Part shown: positions 32,227 to 39,751 of the stretch, in pieces | Layout: every line of letters starts with the position of its first letter | Numbering within the stretch: the first letter of the stretch is position 1 | Source of the DNA: CAZKCI01 sp964584165 | GTDB taxonomy: Bacteria; Auribacterota; Erginobacteria; Erginobacterales; CAZKCI01 | Direction: 5' to 3' | Length of the DNA: 64,000 nt | Assembly (NCBI GenBank): GCA_964584165.1 | Contig: CAZOYW010000007.1 | Coordinates: 47,673 to 111,672, forward strand | The notes under the pieces: generated by a model | Databases searched by the model: none | What the model was told of the DNA's origin: nothing | Seen by the model: the letters and a program-made list of their open reading frames with translations, nothing else | Made by a program: the position numbers and the translations under genes

Positions 32227-33030
32227 CTACAGTGCATTTGCCAATGTCTTCGCCCGGATCAGCCGATCCAGCAAAGCCAGGCGCGGGGCCTGGATATTGA
32301 CCTTCGGCGAGGAATCTACCGGACCAACCCTCTTGGGGCGGCCTTTGAGCAACACGATATATTTCCCTGACTTGCGCCAGGGCTTGATCTTCCGGATGCG
32401 GCCATAATGGGTCACTTGCTTGATGGGCGAGGTAAGGTAAATCGCAAGGTATTTCAGCCTCGGGATGACCCGCTTGGAAAGGCGGATGGCATACCAACGG
32501 TTTTTGCCCAGGAACTCCTTCTCGAACCCATCCTTGTGAGCCGGGCAGACAAGCGTGTCATACTCCCCTCTTCGCCGGCGGACATCACAGCTTGAAGATA
32601 CCTTCTTCGGAACGCCTCCGGTGATATCAGCCAACTCGCGCCGCTGGGACTGAACGATCCGGCTCTTGAACACCCGGTAAAGATCGCGCGAGGCGGTGAT
32701 TTTCCCTGAAACCCGATTCCCTTTGGGCGAGGCTATCCTCAGAACCAGCGACTCAAGCTCCCGCAAATGCTCGTCGCCCTGAGTCAGATAGATGCTGAAC
32801 CGGTCCCATTCCTCGGCATGGCGATCCTTGAGGTGGCCATGCAGCCTTGATCGAAGGTTCCGGGCCAGGCCGACGTAGTAGAGGCTATCCCCGGCATAAA
32901 GAGCATATACCCCGCTCTTCCCCCGGGCGAATTCGGTAATGATATCCGGATATCTTTTTATCGCCGTCCGGGCGATGTTCTCCAAATGCTCGACGACGAG
33001 CGGGGCTTTCCCAATCCGTTTTCTTCTCAC
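32227..33030 (-). CDS. GIY-YIG nuclease-domain protein (intact copy)
   Basis: A 267-residue protein. The GIY-YIG core is at about residues 35-105: 'SGVYALYAGDSLYYVGLA' supplies the two Tyr strands, 'NLRSRLHGHLK' the conserved Arg, and 'HLRELESLVLR' the metal-binding Glu. The C-terminal 150 residues are basic and end 'LALLDRLIRAKTLANAL'; no named domain is recognised there. Start is GTG in GTGA, overlapping the stop of the upstream small gene. Decayed copies of its 3' end lie in front of four other island genes. It could be a homing-type or defence nuclease. Confidence 0.8.
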   Translation of the reverse strand: MRRKRIGKAPLVVEHLENIARTAIKRYPDIITEFARGKSGVYALYAGDSLYYVGLARNLRSRLHGHLKDRHAEEWDRFSIYLTQGDEHLRELESLVLRIASPKGNRVSGKITASRDLYRVFKSRIVQSQRRELADITGGVPKKVSSSCDVRRRRGEYDTLVCPAHKDGFEKEFLGKNRWYAIRLSKRVIPRLKYLAIYLTSPIKQVTHYGRIRKIKPWRKSGKYIVLLKGRPKRVGPVDSSPKVNIQAPRLALLDRLIRAKTLANAL

Positions 33031-33230
33031 TTGGCATCTCCTTTCACAATCCCAATCGCTTCCTCCGTCAGTTCAAATAGCTCATAATGACCGAACTTGT
33101 ACAGGCGGGAAGGTTGCGCTCGAAGACTTCGACCAGGCGTTGGATCTTGTCCGAGGCGGGCATGGTCTATACCGGAGGGTTGTTTATAATCATACAAATC
33201 CCCGTTTTCCAATTCCATAAGATATTCCAT
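33027..33230 (-). CDS. small protein coupled to the GIY-YIG gene
   Basis: A 67-codon ORF starting at MEYLMELENG and ending 'ELFELTEEAIGIVKGDAK', whose stop overlaps the nuclease GTG. The reading frame is open much further upstream only because the 87-bp repeats are a multiple of three; the repeat part is not coding-like, so I start at the ATG after it. Family unknown. The coupling suggests it works with the nuclease, perhaps as an inhibitor or DNA-binding partner. Confidence 0.45.
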   Translation of the reverse strand: MEYLMELENGDLYDYKQPSGIDHARLGQDPTPGRSLRAQPSRLYKFGHYELFELTEEAIGIVKGDAK

Positions 33231-33291
33231 TACATAATATATTCCAGTTCCCCCCTCCCTCCTATTCATAGCCCCCCCCGCCTGCTCCCCC

Positions 33292-33677
33292 TGGGACACT
33301 TCCTGTCCGATCGGACAAGGTTTGTCCACTTTTGATCGGGAATGGAGGATTTCCGGCCCCCCCAACCCAGCATTGATCTGGGACAACTCGTGTCCGATCG
33401 GACAGGGTTTGTCCACTTTTGAGCAGGAATGGAGGGTTTCTGGCCCCCCCAACCCAGCATTGATCTGGGACAACTCGTGTCCGATCGGACAGGGTTTGTC
33501 CACTTTTGAGCAGGAATGGAGGGTTTCTGGCCCCCCCAACCCAGTATCGAGCTGGGACAACTCGTGTCCGATCGGACAAGGTTTGTCCGTTTTTGATCGG
33601 GGAACGAGGGCTTTTCCTGCTCCAAACCCACCCATTGAGTTGGGACAACCCATGTCCGATCGGACATGGGTTGTCCC
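33292..33677. repeat. five palindromic repeats at 87-88 bp spacing (left part of the array)
   Basis: Repeat units of about 37 bp begin at 33292, 33379, 33466, 33553 and 33641, separated by 50-51 bp. All share the perfect dyad TGTCCGATCGGACA, flanked by GGGACAAC and (G)TTTGTCC arms. The fifth is a perfect 36-bp palindrome (33642-33677). Intervening sequences 1-3 are near-identical ('GGAATGGAGG', 'GGCCCCCCCAACCCAGCAT'), the fourth is partly different. 33231-33291 holds only a C-rich run. The 33678-33807 stretch is a gene leader. Confidence 0.9.
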
Positions 33678-33807
33678 AATGTCGTCTCCTGATGAGTTCA
33701 TTGCCCTTGAAATCTCTGCAAGAAATATCCGTTCAAAAGAGTCCTTATAGTAGGGCGGGCAATGTCCGCATGAGCGCCGATTGCCCCTCCATCGCGGAGA
33801 CGCGCGG

Positions 33808-34569
33808 ATGCCAACCGTTGCCGAAGATATCCTGATGCTCCTCGCCGAGGGAGCGTTCCGGCTCCTGACTTTCCGCTCCCTGTTCACGCTCGACTGGGGG
33901 TTCAGCTCTCCGGCTTATCGCAAAACGATCACCCGGCTCGAAAAAGACGGCGCGGTCCGGCGGGTGCAACATAGACGCGACGTGTATCTTCATCTCACCG
34001 ATCGAGGCAGAAAAATTCTGGAACAACGCCGTCCTCCCCCGAGAAAATCCCCGCCGACCTGGGATCGTCTCTGGCGGCTGGTGATCTTCGATATCCCGGA
34101 GAAAAGAAACGAGGACCGCCTTCTGCTCCGTCGGTATTTGACGGCATCGGGGTTCGCAAAAGTGCAAAAGAGCGTTTGGATCGCTCCCTATGACCGCGAA
34201 GAACAAGTGCAGGAGTTCACCCGAAAAATCGATATCCAACGCTATGTATTGCAGCTGACGTTTAAAAAATTCCGCAACCTCGAGGAGCGGGATTTAGCCG
34301 CGTCGTTCTGGGATATCCAAGGTCTGCAAGTTCGCTACCAGGAACTGATCCAACGCTACGCGAAAAGAATGGCCGTGCTCCCGGCAGGGACAAGGGGGGC
34401 GGCGATTGGGCGCAGACAGTTCTTGAACGATCTGCTCTGGGATTACCAAACTATCCTGGCCTTAGACCCTCAACTGCCGACCGAGCTGCTTCCGGCGAAC
34501 TGGAGCGGCGCGGCCGCGAAGCAGTTCGTGAATCGCTGCCGCACCCTTTTCTCCAGCGGCCCTGTGTAG
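33808..34569 (+). CDS. winged-helix protein with PaaX/Cas2-like domain
   Basis: A 253-residue protein. Residues 1-75 are a winged HTH ('LLTFRSLFTL', 'AYRKTITRLEKDGAVRRV', 'YLHLTDRGRKIL'). Residues about 90-165 have the ferredoxin-like fold shared by PaaX regulators and Cas2: 'RLVIFDIPEKRNEDRLLLRRYL' (written here as RLVIFDIPEKR and NEDRLLLRRYL), 'GFAKVQKSVWIAPYDRE' and 'VLQLTFKKF'. The Asp of FDIPEKR matches the position of the Cas2 metal ligand. A C-terminal helical PaaX-like part follows ('SFWDIQGLQVRYQEL'). No cas1 is present. It lies between two blocks of palindromic repeats. ATG preferred over an upstream TTG. Confidence 0.75.
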   Translation: MPTVAEDILMLLAEGAFRLLTFRSLFTLDWGFSSPAYRKTITRLEKDGAVRRVQHRRDVYLHLTDRGRKILEQRRPPPRKSPPTWDRLWRLVIFDIPEKRNEDRLLLRRYLTASGFAKVQKSVWIAPYDREEQVQEFTRKIDIQRYVLQLTFKKFRNLEERDLAASFWDIQGLQVRYQELIQRYAKRMAVLPAGTRGAAIGRRQFLNDLLWDYQTILALDPQLPTELLPANWSGAAAKQFVNRCRTLFSSGPV

Positions 34570-34597
34570 CGCAATCCGGATATGCGTTGTTGCACGC

Positions 34598-34720
34598 TCG
34601 GACAACTTCTGTCCGATCGGACAGGAGTTGTCCCGATGAAACCAGGTTTTCGGGAGGCAGTTTCCCCCTCTTTCATGCTTGGATTTGGGACAAATCCATC
34701 CGATCGGACAGGTTTGTCCC
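34598..34720. repeat. two further palindromic repeats after the wHTH-Cas2-like gene
   Basis: Units at 34598-34634 and 34686-34720 with the same TGTCCGATCGGACA or TCCGATCGGACA core and GGACAAC/GTTGTCC or GGGACAAA/TTTGTCCC arms, 88 bp apart. The 51-bp intervening sequence is unrelated to those of the left block. The first begins 28 nt after the gene's stop. Confidence 0.88.
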
Positions 34721-34745
34721 AAGCCCGAAGCAGGCGGAAAGGGGG

Positions 34746-34802
34746 GATGAGGGATGAGAGATGAGGCATAAGAGATGAGGCATGAGGGATGAGGCATGAG
34801 GA
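34746..34802 (+). repeat. tandem 'GATGAGGCATGAGG' words
   Basis: Five to six degenerate copies of GATGAGG(G/C)AT(A)(G)AG at 7-14 nt spacing. Part of the gene-free 34570-35020 stretch, which otherwise holds the two palindromes, this block and the 73-bp tandem repeat. Confidence 0.7.
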
Positions 34803-34810
34803 ACAAGGAG

Positions 34811-34990
34811 GGGCGACTGCCGATGCTGGACCGTCCCGGCGCAGGCGGTTTCCCGATTTGGCCCGTGCCGCGACATTCCAGATGGGCGACCGCCGATGCT
34901 GGACCGACCCGGCGCGGGCGGTTTCCCGATCTGGCCCTTGCCGCGACATTCCAGAGGGGCGACTGGCGATGCTGATCCGTGCCGGCGCGG
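34811..34990 (+). repeat. 73-bp tandem repeat, about 2.5 copies
   Basis: Copies start at 34811, 34884 and 34957 with GGGCGACTG(C)CGATGCTG, continuing CGGCGC(A/G)GGCGGTTTCCCG and ending GCCGCGACATTCCAGA. The first two differ at only a few positions. The third is truncated and runs into the hypE promoter. Confidence 0.8.
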
Positions 34991-35006
34991 CCTTCCTCGG
35001 GGGTGA

Positions 35007-35012
35007 TATACT
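35007..35012 (+). promoter_or_regulatory. TATACT -10 box, probable leaderless start of hypE
   Basis: TATACT ends 8 nt before the hypE ATG; no Shine-Dalgarno lies between. The transcript would begin at or beside the ATG. Confidence 0.45.
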
Positions 35013-35020
35013 GTTGCCCG

Positions 35021-36034
35021 ATGAGCAAGCAGCGGACCATCACTATGGACGACGGGAGCGGGTCGCTCTCCTCCCGGGAGCTCCTCCGGGAGAGCGTCCT
35101 CCCCTATCTCCGGAACCCCGTCCTCAACCGGCTGGAGGACGCGGCCCGCTTCCCGGCGGGGGGCGGGGAGTTCGCCTTCACCACCGACGCCTTCGTGGTC
35201 TCGCCAATCGTCTTCCCGGGCGGGGACATCGGGAAGCTCGCGGTCTGCGGGACGGTCAACGACCTCGCCGTGATGGGCGCCCGCCCCCTCGCCCTCGCCT
35301 CCGCCCTCATCCTCGAGGAGGGCTTCCCACGGGCGCTTCTGGAAAGGATCGTCCGCTCGATGGGAATCTGGGCGAAGCGGGCCGGCGTCCGGATCGTCGC
35401 GGGCGACACCAAGGTGGTGGGAAAGGGGAACGCCGACGGAATCTACATCTCCACCTCCGGCGTCGGCCGGGTGATCATGAAAACGCCCCCGGCGGCGGAG
35501 CGGATCCGCCCGGGCGACCGGGTGATCTCAAGCGGGACGGCCGGCGACCACGGCCTGGCGATCCTGGCCGCCCGGGAGAGGCTCGACATCAGCCCCCAGC
35601 TCAAAAGCGACTGCGCTCCCGTGAACGGACTGATGGAGCGGATGGTCAAATCCGGGGCGGAGATCAAGTTCATGCGCGACCCCACGCGGGGAGGGCTGGC
35701 CGCGGTACTCAACGAGATCGCCGAGGGGCGGGACTGGGGGATCGGGATCGAGGAACGCTCCGTCCCGGTCCATCCCCGGGTTCGGGCGGCGGCCGAGATA
35801 CTCGGCCTCGACCCGCTGGTCCTCGCCGGCGAGGGGAGGATCGTGGCCGTCGCCGCCGATCGGGACGCCCGGAGGCTCGTCGCGGCGATGCGGTCGCATC
35901 CCCTGGGGAAACAGGCGGCCGTCATCGGCGGGATCGTCCGCGGGCATCCCGGCCTGGTCTCCCTGAGGACCCGGGCGGGGGGAGAGCGGGTCATGGACTG
36001 GCCCCGGGGCGGCGACCTGCCGCGGATCTGCTGA
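35021..36034 (+). CDS. hypE: [NiFe] hydrogenase maturation protein HypE
   Basis: A 337-residue AIR-synthase-like ATPase that dehydrates the carbamoyl group on its C-terminal Cys to make the cyanide ligand of the [NiFe] centre. It has the expected 'TITMDDGSGSLSS' N-terminus, 'TTDAFVVSPIVFPGGDIGKLAVCGTVNDLAVMGA' region (read here as TTDAFVV, FPGGDIGKLAV and NDLAVMGA), 'VAGDTKVVGKGNAD', 'MRDPTRGGLAAVLNE' and the terminal PRIC whose Cys is the reacting residue. SelD lacks such a tail. hypD is 19 kb away; hypABCF are not in the window. Confidence 0.95.
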   Translation: MSKQRTITMDDGSGSLSSRELLRESVLPYLRNPVLNRLEDAARFPAGGGEFAFTTDAFVVSPIVFPGGDIGKLAVCGTVNDLAVMGARPLALASALILEEGFPRALLERIVRSMGIWAKRAGVRIVAGDTKVVGKGNADGIYISTSGVGRVIMKTPPAAERIRPGDRVISSGTAGDHGLAILAARERLDISPQLKSDCAPVNGLMERMVKSGAEIKFMRDPTRGGLAAVLNEIAEGRDWGIGIEERSVPVHPRVRAAAEILGLDPLVLAGEGRIVAVAADRDARRLVAAMRSHPLGKQAAVIGGIVRGHPGLVSLRTRAGGERVMDWPRGGDLPRIC

Positions 36035-36098
36035 GCGGCTTAGCCCGGCGAAGAAAACCACGAATCACACGAATCTTCACGAATAGCCCCGCCCCGGC

Positions 36099-36120
36099 GC
36101 GCGGACCTGAAGGTCCGCGC
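36099..36120 (+). terminator. hairpin between hypE and the TonB-like gene
   Basis: Perfect 10-bp stem GCGCGGACCT/AGGTCCGCGC with a two-base GA centre, followed by CTACGG. Same design as 7487-7508 and 16775-16796. Just upstream (36057-36085) are three CACGAAT words. Confidence 0.55.
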
Positions 36121-36167
36121 CTACGGGATCGCGGATTGCGCGAATCAGACTTGGAACGAATTAACCC

Positions 36168-37058
36168 ATGGCAGACCAAACGCCATTAATGTTCGAGGAG
36201 GAGCGGATTGCGTCGTGGGTCGGGGCGGCCCTCGCCGCCTCGATCCTCCTCCACCTCCTCTTCGCCCTCGGCCTCTCCCGGATCGCGCTCAGCCGCCCAC
36301 CTTCCGCACCCCCGGAGAAGACAGTCCGGGTGGAGTTCGTGGACTCGCCCCAGCGGGTCGCCCCCAAGGAAAAAGAGGTTCCCACCAACTTGATCTCGGA
36401 GAAGGCCTCCGCCGTCCAGGACGTCATCCCTGGCAAGGACGAGGCCGGGGAACTCCCCCGGGCCGCCGGAGAGGTCCCCGGGAAGAGCGTCCGGAAGGTG
36501 CCGGCGGGGCAGTCGGTCCCCGTGAGGGCGCCGAGCTGGGAGACCGCCTTCCCGGACAAGAAGCAGCCGGAGGCCGACGGGCTGGCCGTCAAGAAGGTCC
36601 CCCGGCAGGAGGAGCAACCCTCCCGCGATCAGGCGAGCGCGCCCGGGGACGAGAGCCCCTTCCACCTCCAGGGGATGGACGCCTACCTCTCGCCCGAGTC
36701 CGAGATCCCGGAGGGGAAGGCGGCGATCCTGAAGCAGGTGGCCTTCAACACCCTCTCCCCGGAGGTGGCCCAGTATCTCGCCCGGATCCGGCCCCGGATC
36801 ACCAACCTCTGGCACTTTGCCATCCTGGCCAACACCTTCCACGTCCGCTCGGAGAAGACGAGCCTCCTCTTCAAGATCATGCCGGACGGGACGATCGGGA
36901 AGCTCGTCCTGAACGAGCACAAGGGGCCCGAGTTCGAGATCTACTACTCCGCCAGCGCGATCGAGAATGCCGCCCCCTTCGATCCGCTTTCCAAGGAAAT
37001 CCTGGAGTACATCGCAGACGACGGGCTCTGGCTGGAGTTCAACTTCATCTACCATTGA
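36168..37058 (+). CDS. TonB-like energy-transducer protein
   Basis: A 296-residue protein with one N-terminal membrane helix (about 16-38, 'LAASILLHLLFALGLSRIAL'), a long Pro/Glu/Lys-rich periplasmic linker (40-180) and a C-terminal globular domain ('YLARIRPRITNLWHFA', 'LLFKIMPDGTIGKLVL'), which resembles the TonB C-terminal fold in layout. No ExbB/ExbD is adjacent. I infer a periplasm-spanning protein of the TonB/TolA type, though the exact partner is unknown. ATG at the start; no strong Shine-Dalgarno. Confidence 0.6.
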   Translation: MADQTPLMFEEERIASWVGAALAASILLHLLFALGLSRIALSRPPSAPPEKTVRVEFVDSPQRVAPKEKEVPTNLISEKASAVQDVIPGKDEAGELPRAAGEVPGKSVRKVPAGQSVPVRAPSWETAFPDKKQPEADGLAVKKVPRQEEQPSRDQASAPGDESPFHLQGMDAYLSPESEIPEGKAAILKQVAFNTLSPEVAQYLARIRPRITNLWHFAILANTFHVRSEKTSLLFKIMPDGTIGKLVLNEHKGPEFEIYYSASAIENAAPFDPLSKEILEYIADDGLWLEFNFIYH

Positions 37059-37060
37059 TC

Positions 37061-37090
37061 TTCGCCCCCGCCCTCCCGGGCGGGGGCGAA
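37061..37090 (+). terminator. strong hairpin after the TonB-like gene
   Basis: 13-bp perfect stem, TTCGCCCCCGCCC and GGGCGGGGGCGAA, with a TCCC loop, 3 nt after the stop codon. No T-run follows, so it may terminate only in part. Confidence 0.65.
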
Positions 37091-37170
37091 GTTCAGGGTT
37101 GAACCCTAGCCCGGTTTATGGATAGGCCATGCATTTCAGCGGAGAGCGCAGTTTGCACAATGTCGCTCGT

Positions 37171-37197
37171 CCCGATCGAATCGAAGATTCGATCGGG
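37171..37197. repeat. CCCGATCGAATC hairpin repeat
   Basis: Perfect 12-bp stem CCCGATCGAATC/GATTCGATCGGG with a GAA loop, identical to 25068-25094 and related to 9853-9881. Confidence 0.8.
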
Positions 37198-37305
37198 GGC
37201 GGTTTTCCCTTGCCCGGGCAGTCGCCGAAACGATATGTTTCCCAAAACCGATGATCCGTGCCACCCGCGGCCCCGCCCGAAGCGGCCGCGGCCCACGGAG
37301 GAGAC

Positions 37306-38139
37306 ATGTTCCGCGTCGCCCATGCTCAACGCCTTCACCCGCAGGCCGTCCTCCTCAGGATCGAGGCGCCCGAGATCGCCCGGAGACGCCGCGCCGGCCA
37401 GTTCGTCGTTGTCCGCCCGGACGAGAGGGGCGAGCGGATCCCCCTGACCATCATGGATTCCGATCCCCGGGAGGGGACGATCACGCTGGCCGTGCAGGAG
37501 GTGGGGGCGACCACGAGGAAACTGGGACGGCTGAAGGTGGGAGACCGCATCGCGGACGTGATCGGACCGCTCGGCCACCCGACCGAAACCCCCCGGGTCG
37601 GCGAGGTGGCCTGCTTGGCCGGCGGGATCGGCGCGGCCGAGGCCCTCCCGGTGGTCAAGGCCCTCCGGGAGGCGGGCAACCGCGTGACCGCGATCGTCGG
37701 CGCCCGGACCCACGACCTCCTTATCCTGGAGGAAGAGATGCGGCGGGCGGCCGACCGCCTGATCGTCACCACCGACGACGGCACCTACGGCAAGCACGGG
37801 CGGGTGACCGACGCCCTCCTGGAGATGATCAACGACGGCAGCATCCCCCAGCTGGTCTACGCCATCGGCCCGGTTCCCATGATGCGGTCGGTGGCCGACC
37901 TCACCCGCCCCTACGCGATCCGGACCATCGTCTCCCTGAACCCCCTGATGGTGGACGGGACCGGGATGTGCGGGTGCTGCCGGGTGACGGTCGGGGGGAA
38001 GACCCGCTTCGCCTGCGTCGACGGGCCGGAGTTCGACGGCCACGCGGTCGATTTCGACGAGCTCGCCCGGCGGCAGGGAGCGTATCTCGAGGAGGAAAAA
38101 CGATCCCTGGAGGCCGGGGCGGGCAAACCGGGCGTTTAG
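37306..38139 (+). CDS. Nfn/Sud-type FAD- and Fe-S-binding NAD(P)H oxidoreductase subunit
   Basis: A 277-residue ferredoxin-NADP reductase-like subunit (SudB, NfnA or the homologous dihydroorotate dehydrogenase electron-transfer subunit). FAD-binding barrel at 1-95 ('RRAGQFVVVRPDERGERIPLT'), NAD(P)-binding domain at 100-210 ('CLAGGIGAAEALPV', 'YAIGPVPMM'), and a C-terminal [2Fe-2S] ligand set 'GTGMCGCCRVTV' with 'RFACVDGPEF'. Its usual partner, the GltA-like large subunit, lies 5.6 kb downstream on the same strand instead of adjacent. ATG with GGAGGAGAC upstream. Confidence 0.88.
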   Translation: MFRVAHAQRLHPQAVLLRIEAPEIARRRRAGQFVVVRPDERGERIPLTIMDSDPREGTITLAVQEVGATTRKLGRLKVGDRIADVIGPLGHPTETPRVGEVACLAGGIGAAEALPVVKALREAGNRVTAIVGARTHDLLILEEEMRRAADRLIVTTDDGTYGKHGRVTDALLEMINDGSIPQLVYAIGPVPMMRSVADLTRPYAIRTIVSLNPLMVDGTGMCGCCRVTVGGKTRFACVDGPEFDGHAVDFDELARRQGAYLEEEKRSLEAGAGKPGV

Positions 38140-38239
38140 GGGTTACCGGGCGAGGCCCGAAGGGTAGCCGCGGACATTGGCTTCGCCTTCACACCATTGT
38201 TTGAACGCGATTAACCTCACGCAAAAAGGAGAACCCATC

Positions 38240-39580
38240 ATGGCGGCGCCGTTCAAGGCTTACGATATCCGCGGAATCTACGGAAAGGACGTCACCGACT
38301 CATTGGCCTACGACCTGGGGCGGGCCTTCGCGAACTACCTCCCGGGCAAGACGGTCGTGGTCGGGCGGGACATGCGCCCCGCCGGCGAGACCCTGCAGAA
38401 AAACCTGGTCCAGGGGCTGACCGAGCAGGGGGCCAAGGTCATCGACATCGGCTTGGCCTCAACCGACATGTTTTACTTCGCCGTCATCGCGAAAAAGGCG
38501 GACGGCGGGGTGATCATCACCGCCTCGCACAACCCGGCCCAGTACAACGGCTTCAAGCTGACCCGGGAGAAGGCGATCCCGATCGGGATCGATTCCGGCC
38601 TGGCTGAGATCGAGAAGACCGTCCGCGCCGGCCGCTTCCCGGAAGCGGCCCGGAAGCCCGGGAAGGTCGTGAAGTGCGAGATCTTAGGCGACTTCATCGC
38701 CTTCATGCACGGCTTCGTCAAGCCGAAGGAGCTCGCGCCCCTCAAGGTCGTAATCGACTGCGGCAACGGCATGGGCGGCCTGGTCATCCCCAAGCTGCTC
38801 GCGGGGAGCCCGCTTAAGATCGTCCCCCTCTACTTCGAGCTCGACGGGACCTTCCCCCACCACGAGGCCAATCCCCTCCTGGAGGAGAACCGCCGGGACC
38901 TGATCGCGGCCGTCCTCAAGGAGAAGGCCGACCTGGGGATCGGCCTGGACGGCGACACCGACCGGGCCTTCTTCGTGGACGACACGGGCGCCTTCTGCTC
39001 GGCCGATTTCATCCTCGGCCTGCTCGCCAAGCCGATCCTCCGGGCCCATCCCGGGGCCAAGATCGCCTACGACGTCCGCTGCTCCAACTACGTCCGCGAC
39101 ACCGTGAAGAAGTACGGCGGGACGGCCCACATGGGCAAGGTGGGCCACGCTTATGCCAAGATCTTCATGCGCGAGATCGGCGCCGAGTTCGGCGGCGAGG
39201 TCAGCGGGCACTACTACTACAAGTACCAGGACGCCTTCTTCGACAGCGGGAACCTGACCTGCCTCCTCCTCCTCAAGGTCTTAAGCGAGAAGAAGGAGAA
39301 GCTCTCGGCCGCCTTGGCCGAGACCAGGAACTACCACATCAGCGGGGAGATCAACTCCACGGTCAAGGATCCCGACGCCGCGATCCGGCGGGTCCTGGAG
39401 GGCTTCCGGCCCCGGGGCAGGCTGGTCGAGATCGACGGGGTGTCCGTGATCGGGCCGACCTGGTGGCTGAACGTCCGCAAGTCCAACACCGAGCCCCTGG
39501 TCCGGCTGAACTGCGAGGCCGACAGCAAAGCGAACATGGAGAAGCTCCGGGACGAGGTCCTGACTCTGATCCGGGCCTGA
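38240..39580 (+). CDS. phosphomannomutase/phosphoglucomutase
   Basis: A 446-residue alpha-D-phosphohexomutase (ManB/AlgC type), converting mannose-6-P or glucose-6-P to the 1-phosphates for sugar-nucleotide synthesis. The phosphoserine is S96 in 'VIITASHNPAQYNGFK'; the metal loop is 'GLDGDTDRAFFVDD'; the sugar loop is 'GGEVSGHYYYKYQDAFFDSG' and the phosphate loop 'VRKSNTEPLVRLN'. All four domains are complete. ATG with AAAAAGGAGAA upstream. Confidence 0.95.
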   Translation: MAAPFKAYDIRGIYGKDVTDSLAYDLGRAFANYLPGKTVVVGRDMRPAGETLQKNLVQGLTEQGAKVIDIGLASTDMFYFAVIAKKADGGVIITASHNPAQYNGFKLTREKAIPIGIDSGLAEIEKTVRAGRFPEAARKPGKVVKCEILGDFIAFMHGFVKPKELAPLKVVIDCGNGMGGLVIPKLLAGSPLKIVPLYFELDGTFPHHEANPLLEENRRDLIAAVLKEKADLGIGLDGDTDRAFFVDDTGAFCSADFILGLLAKPILRAHPGAKIAYDVRCSNYVRDTVKKYGGTAHMGKVGHAYAKIFMREIGAEFGGEVSGHYYYKYQDAFFDSGNLTCLLLLKVLSEKKEKLSAALAETRNYHISGEINSTVKDPDAAIRRVLEGFRPRGRLVEIDGVSVIGPTWWLNVRKSNTEPLVRLNCEADSKANMEKLRDEVLTLIRA

Positions 39581-39751
39581 CGCGGCCGGGAAAAGAAACC
39601 ACGAATCCCGCGAATCTTCGCGAATATGTCCGGCTGGGCCCGGCGACCGAAAACGCGGATTAGCGCCGGCCGACCGGCAGGGATTCCACGGATTGATCGC
39701 GAACGATTGATCGCCGCCGGGCTAGAACATCCAGGAAAGGAGAAGAAGACC

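Noticed and set aside
24964..33291. A prophage or integrative element with integrase
   Set aside because: No integrase, transposase, phage structural gene or tRNA attachment site is visible.
33231..33887. Long open frames across the 87-bp repeats on both strands
   Set aside because: The period is 29 codons, so frames stay open by arithmetic. The translations are plain repeats of the DNA unit and lack coding features.
33292..34720. Calling the repeats a standard CRISPR array
   Set aside because: Repeats are full palindromes, the first three intervening sequences are near-identical, there is no cas1 or effector, and a gene splits the array.
35021..36034. Selenophosphate synthetase (SelD)
   Set aside because: The protein ends in PRIC and lacks the SelD N-terminal Cys/Sec loop, so HypE is preferred.
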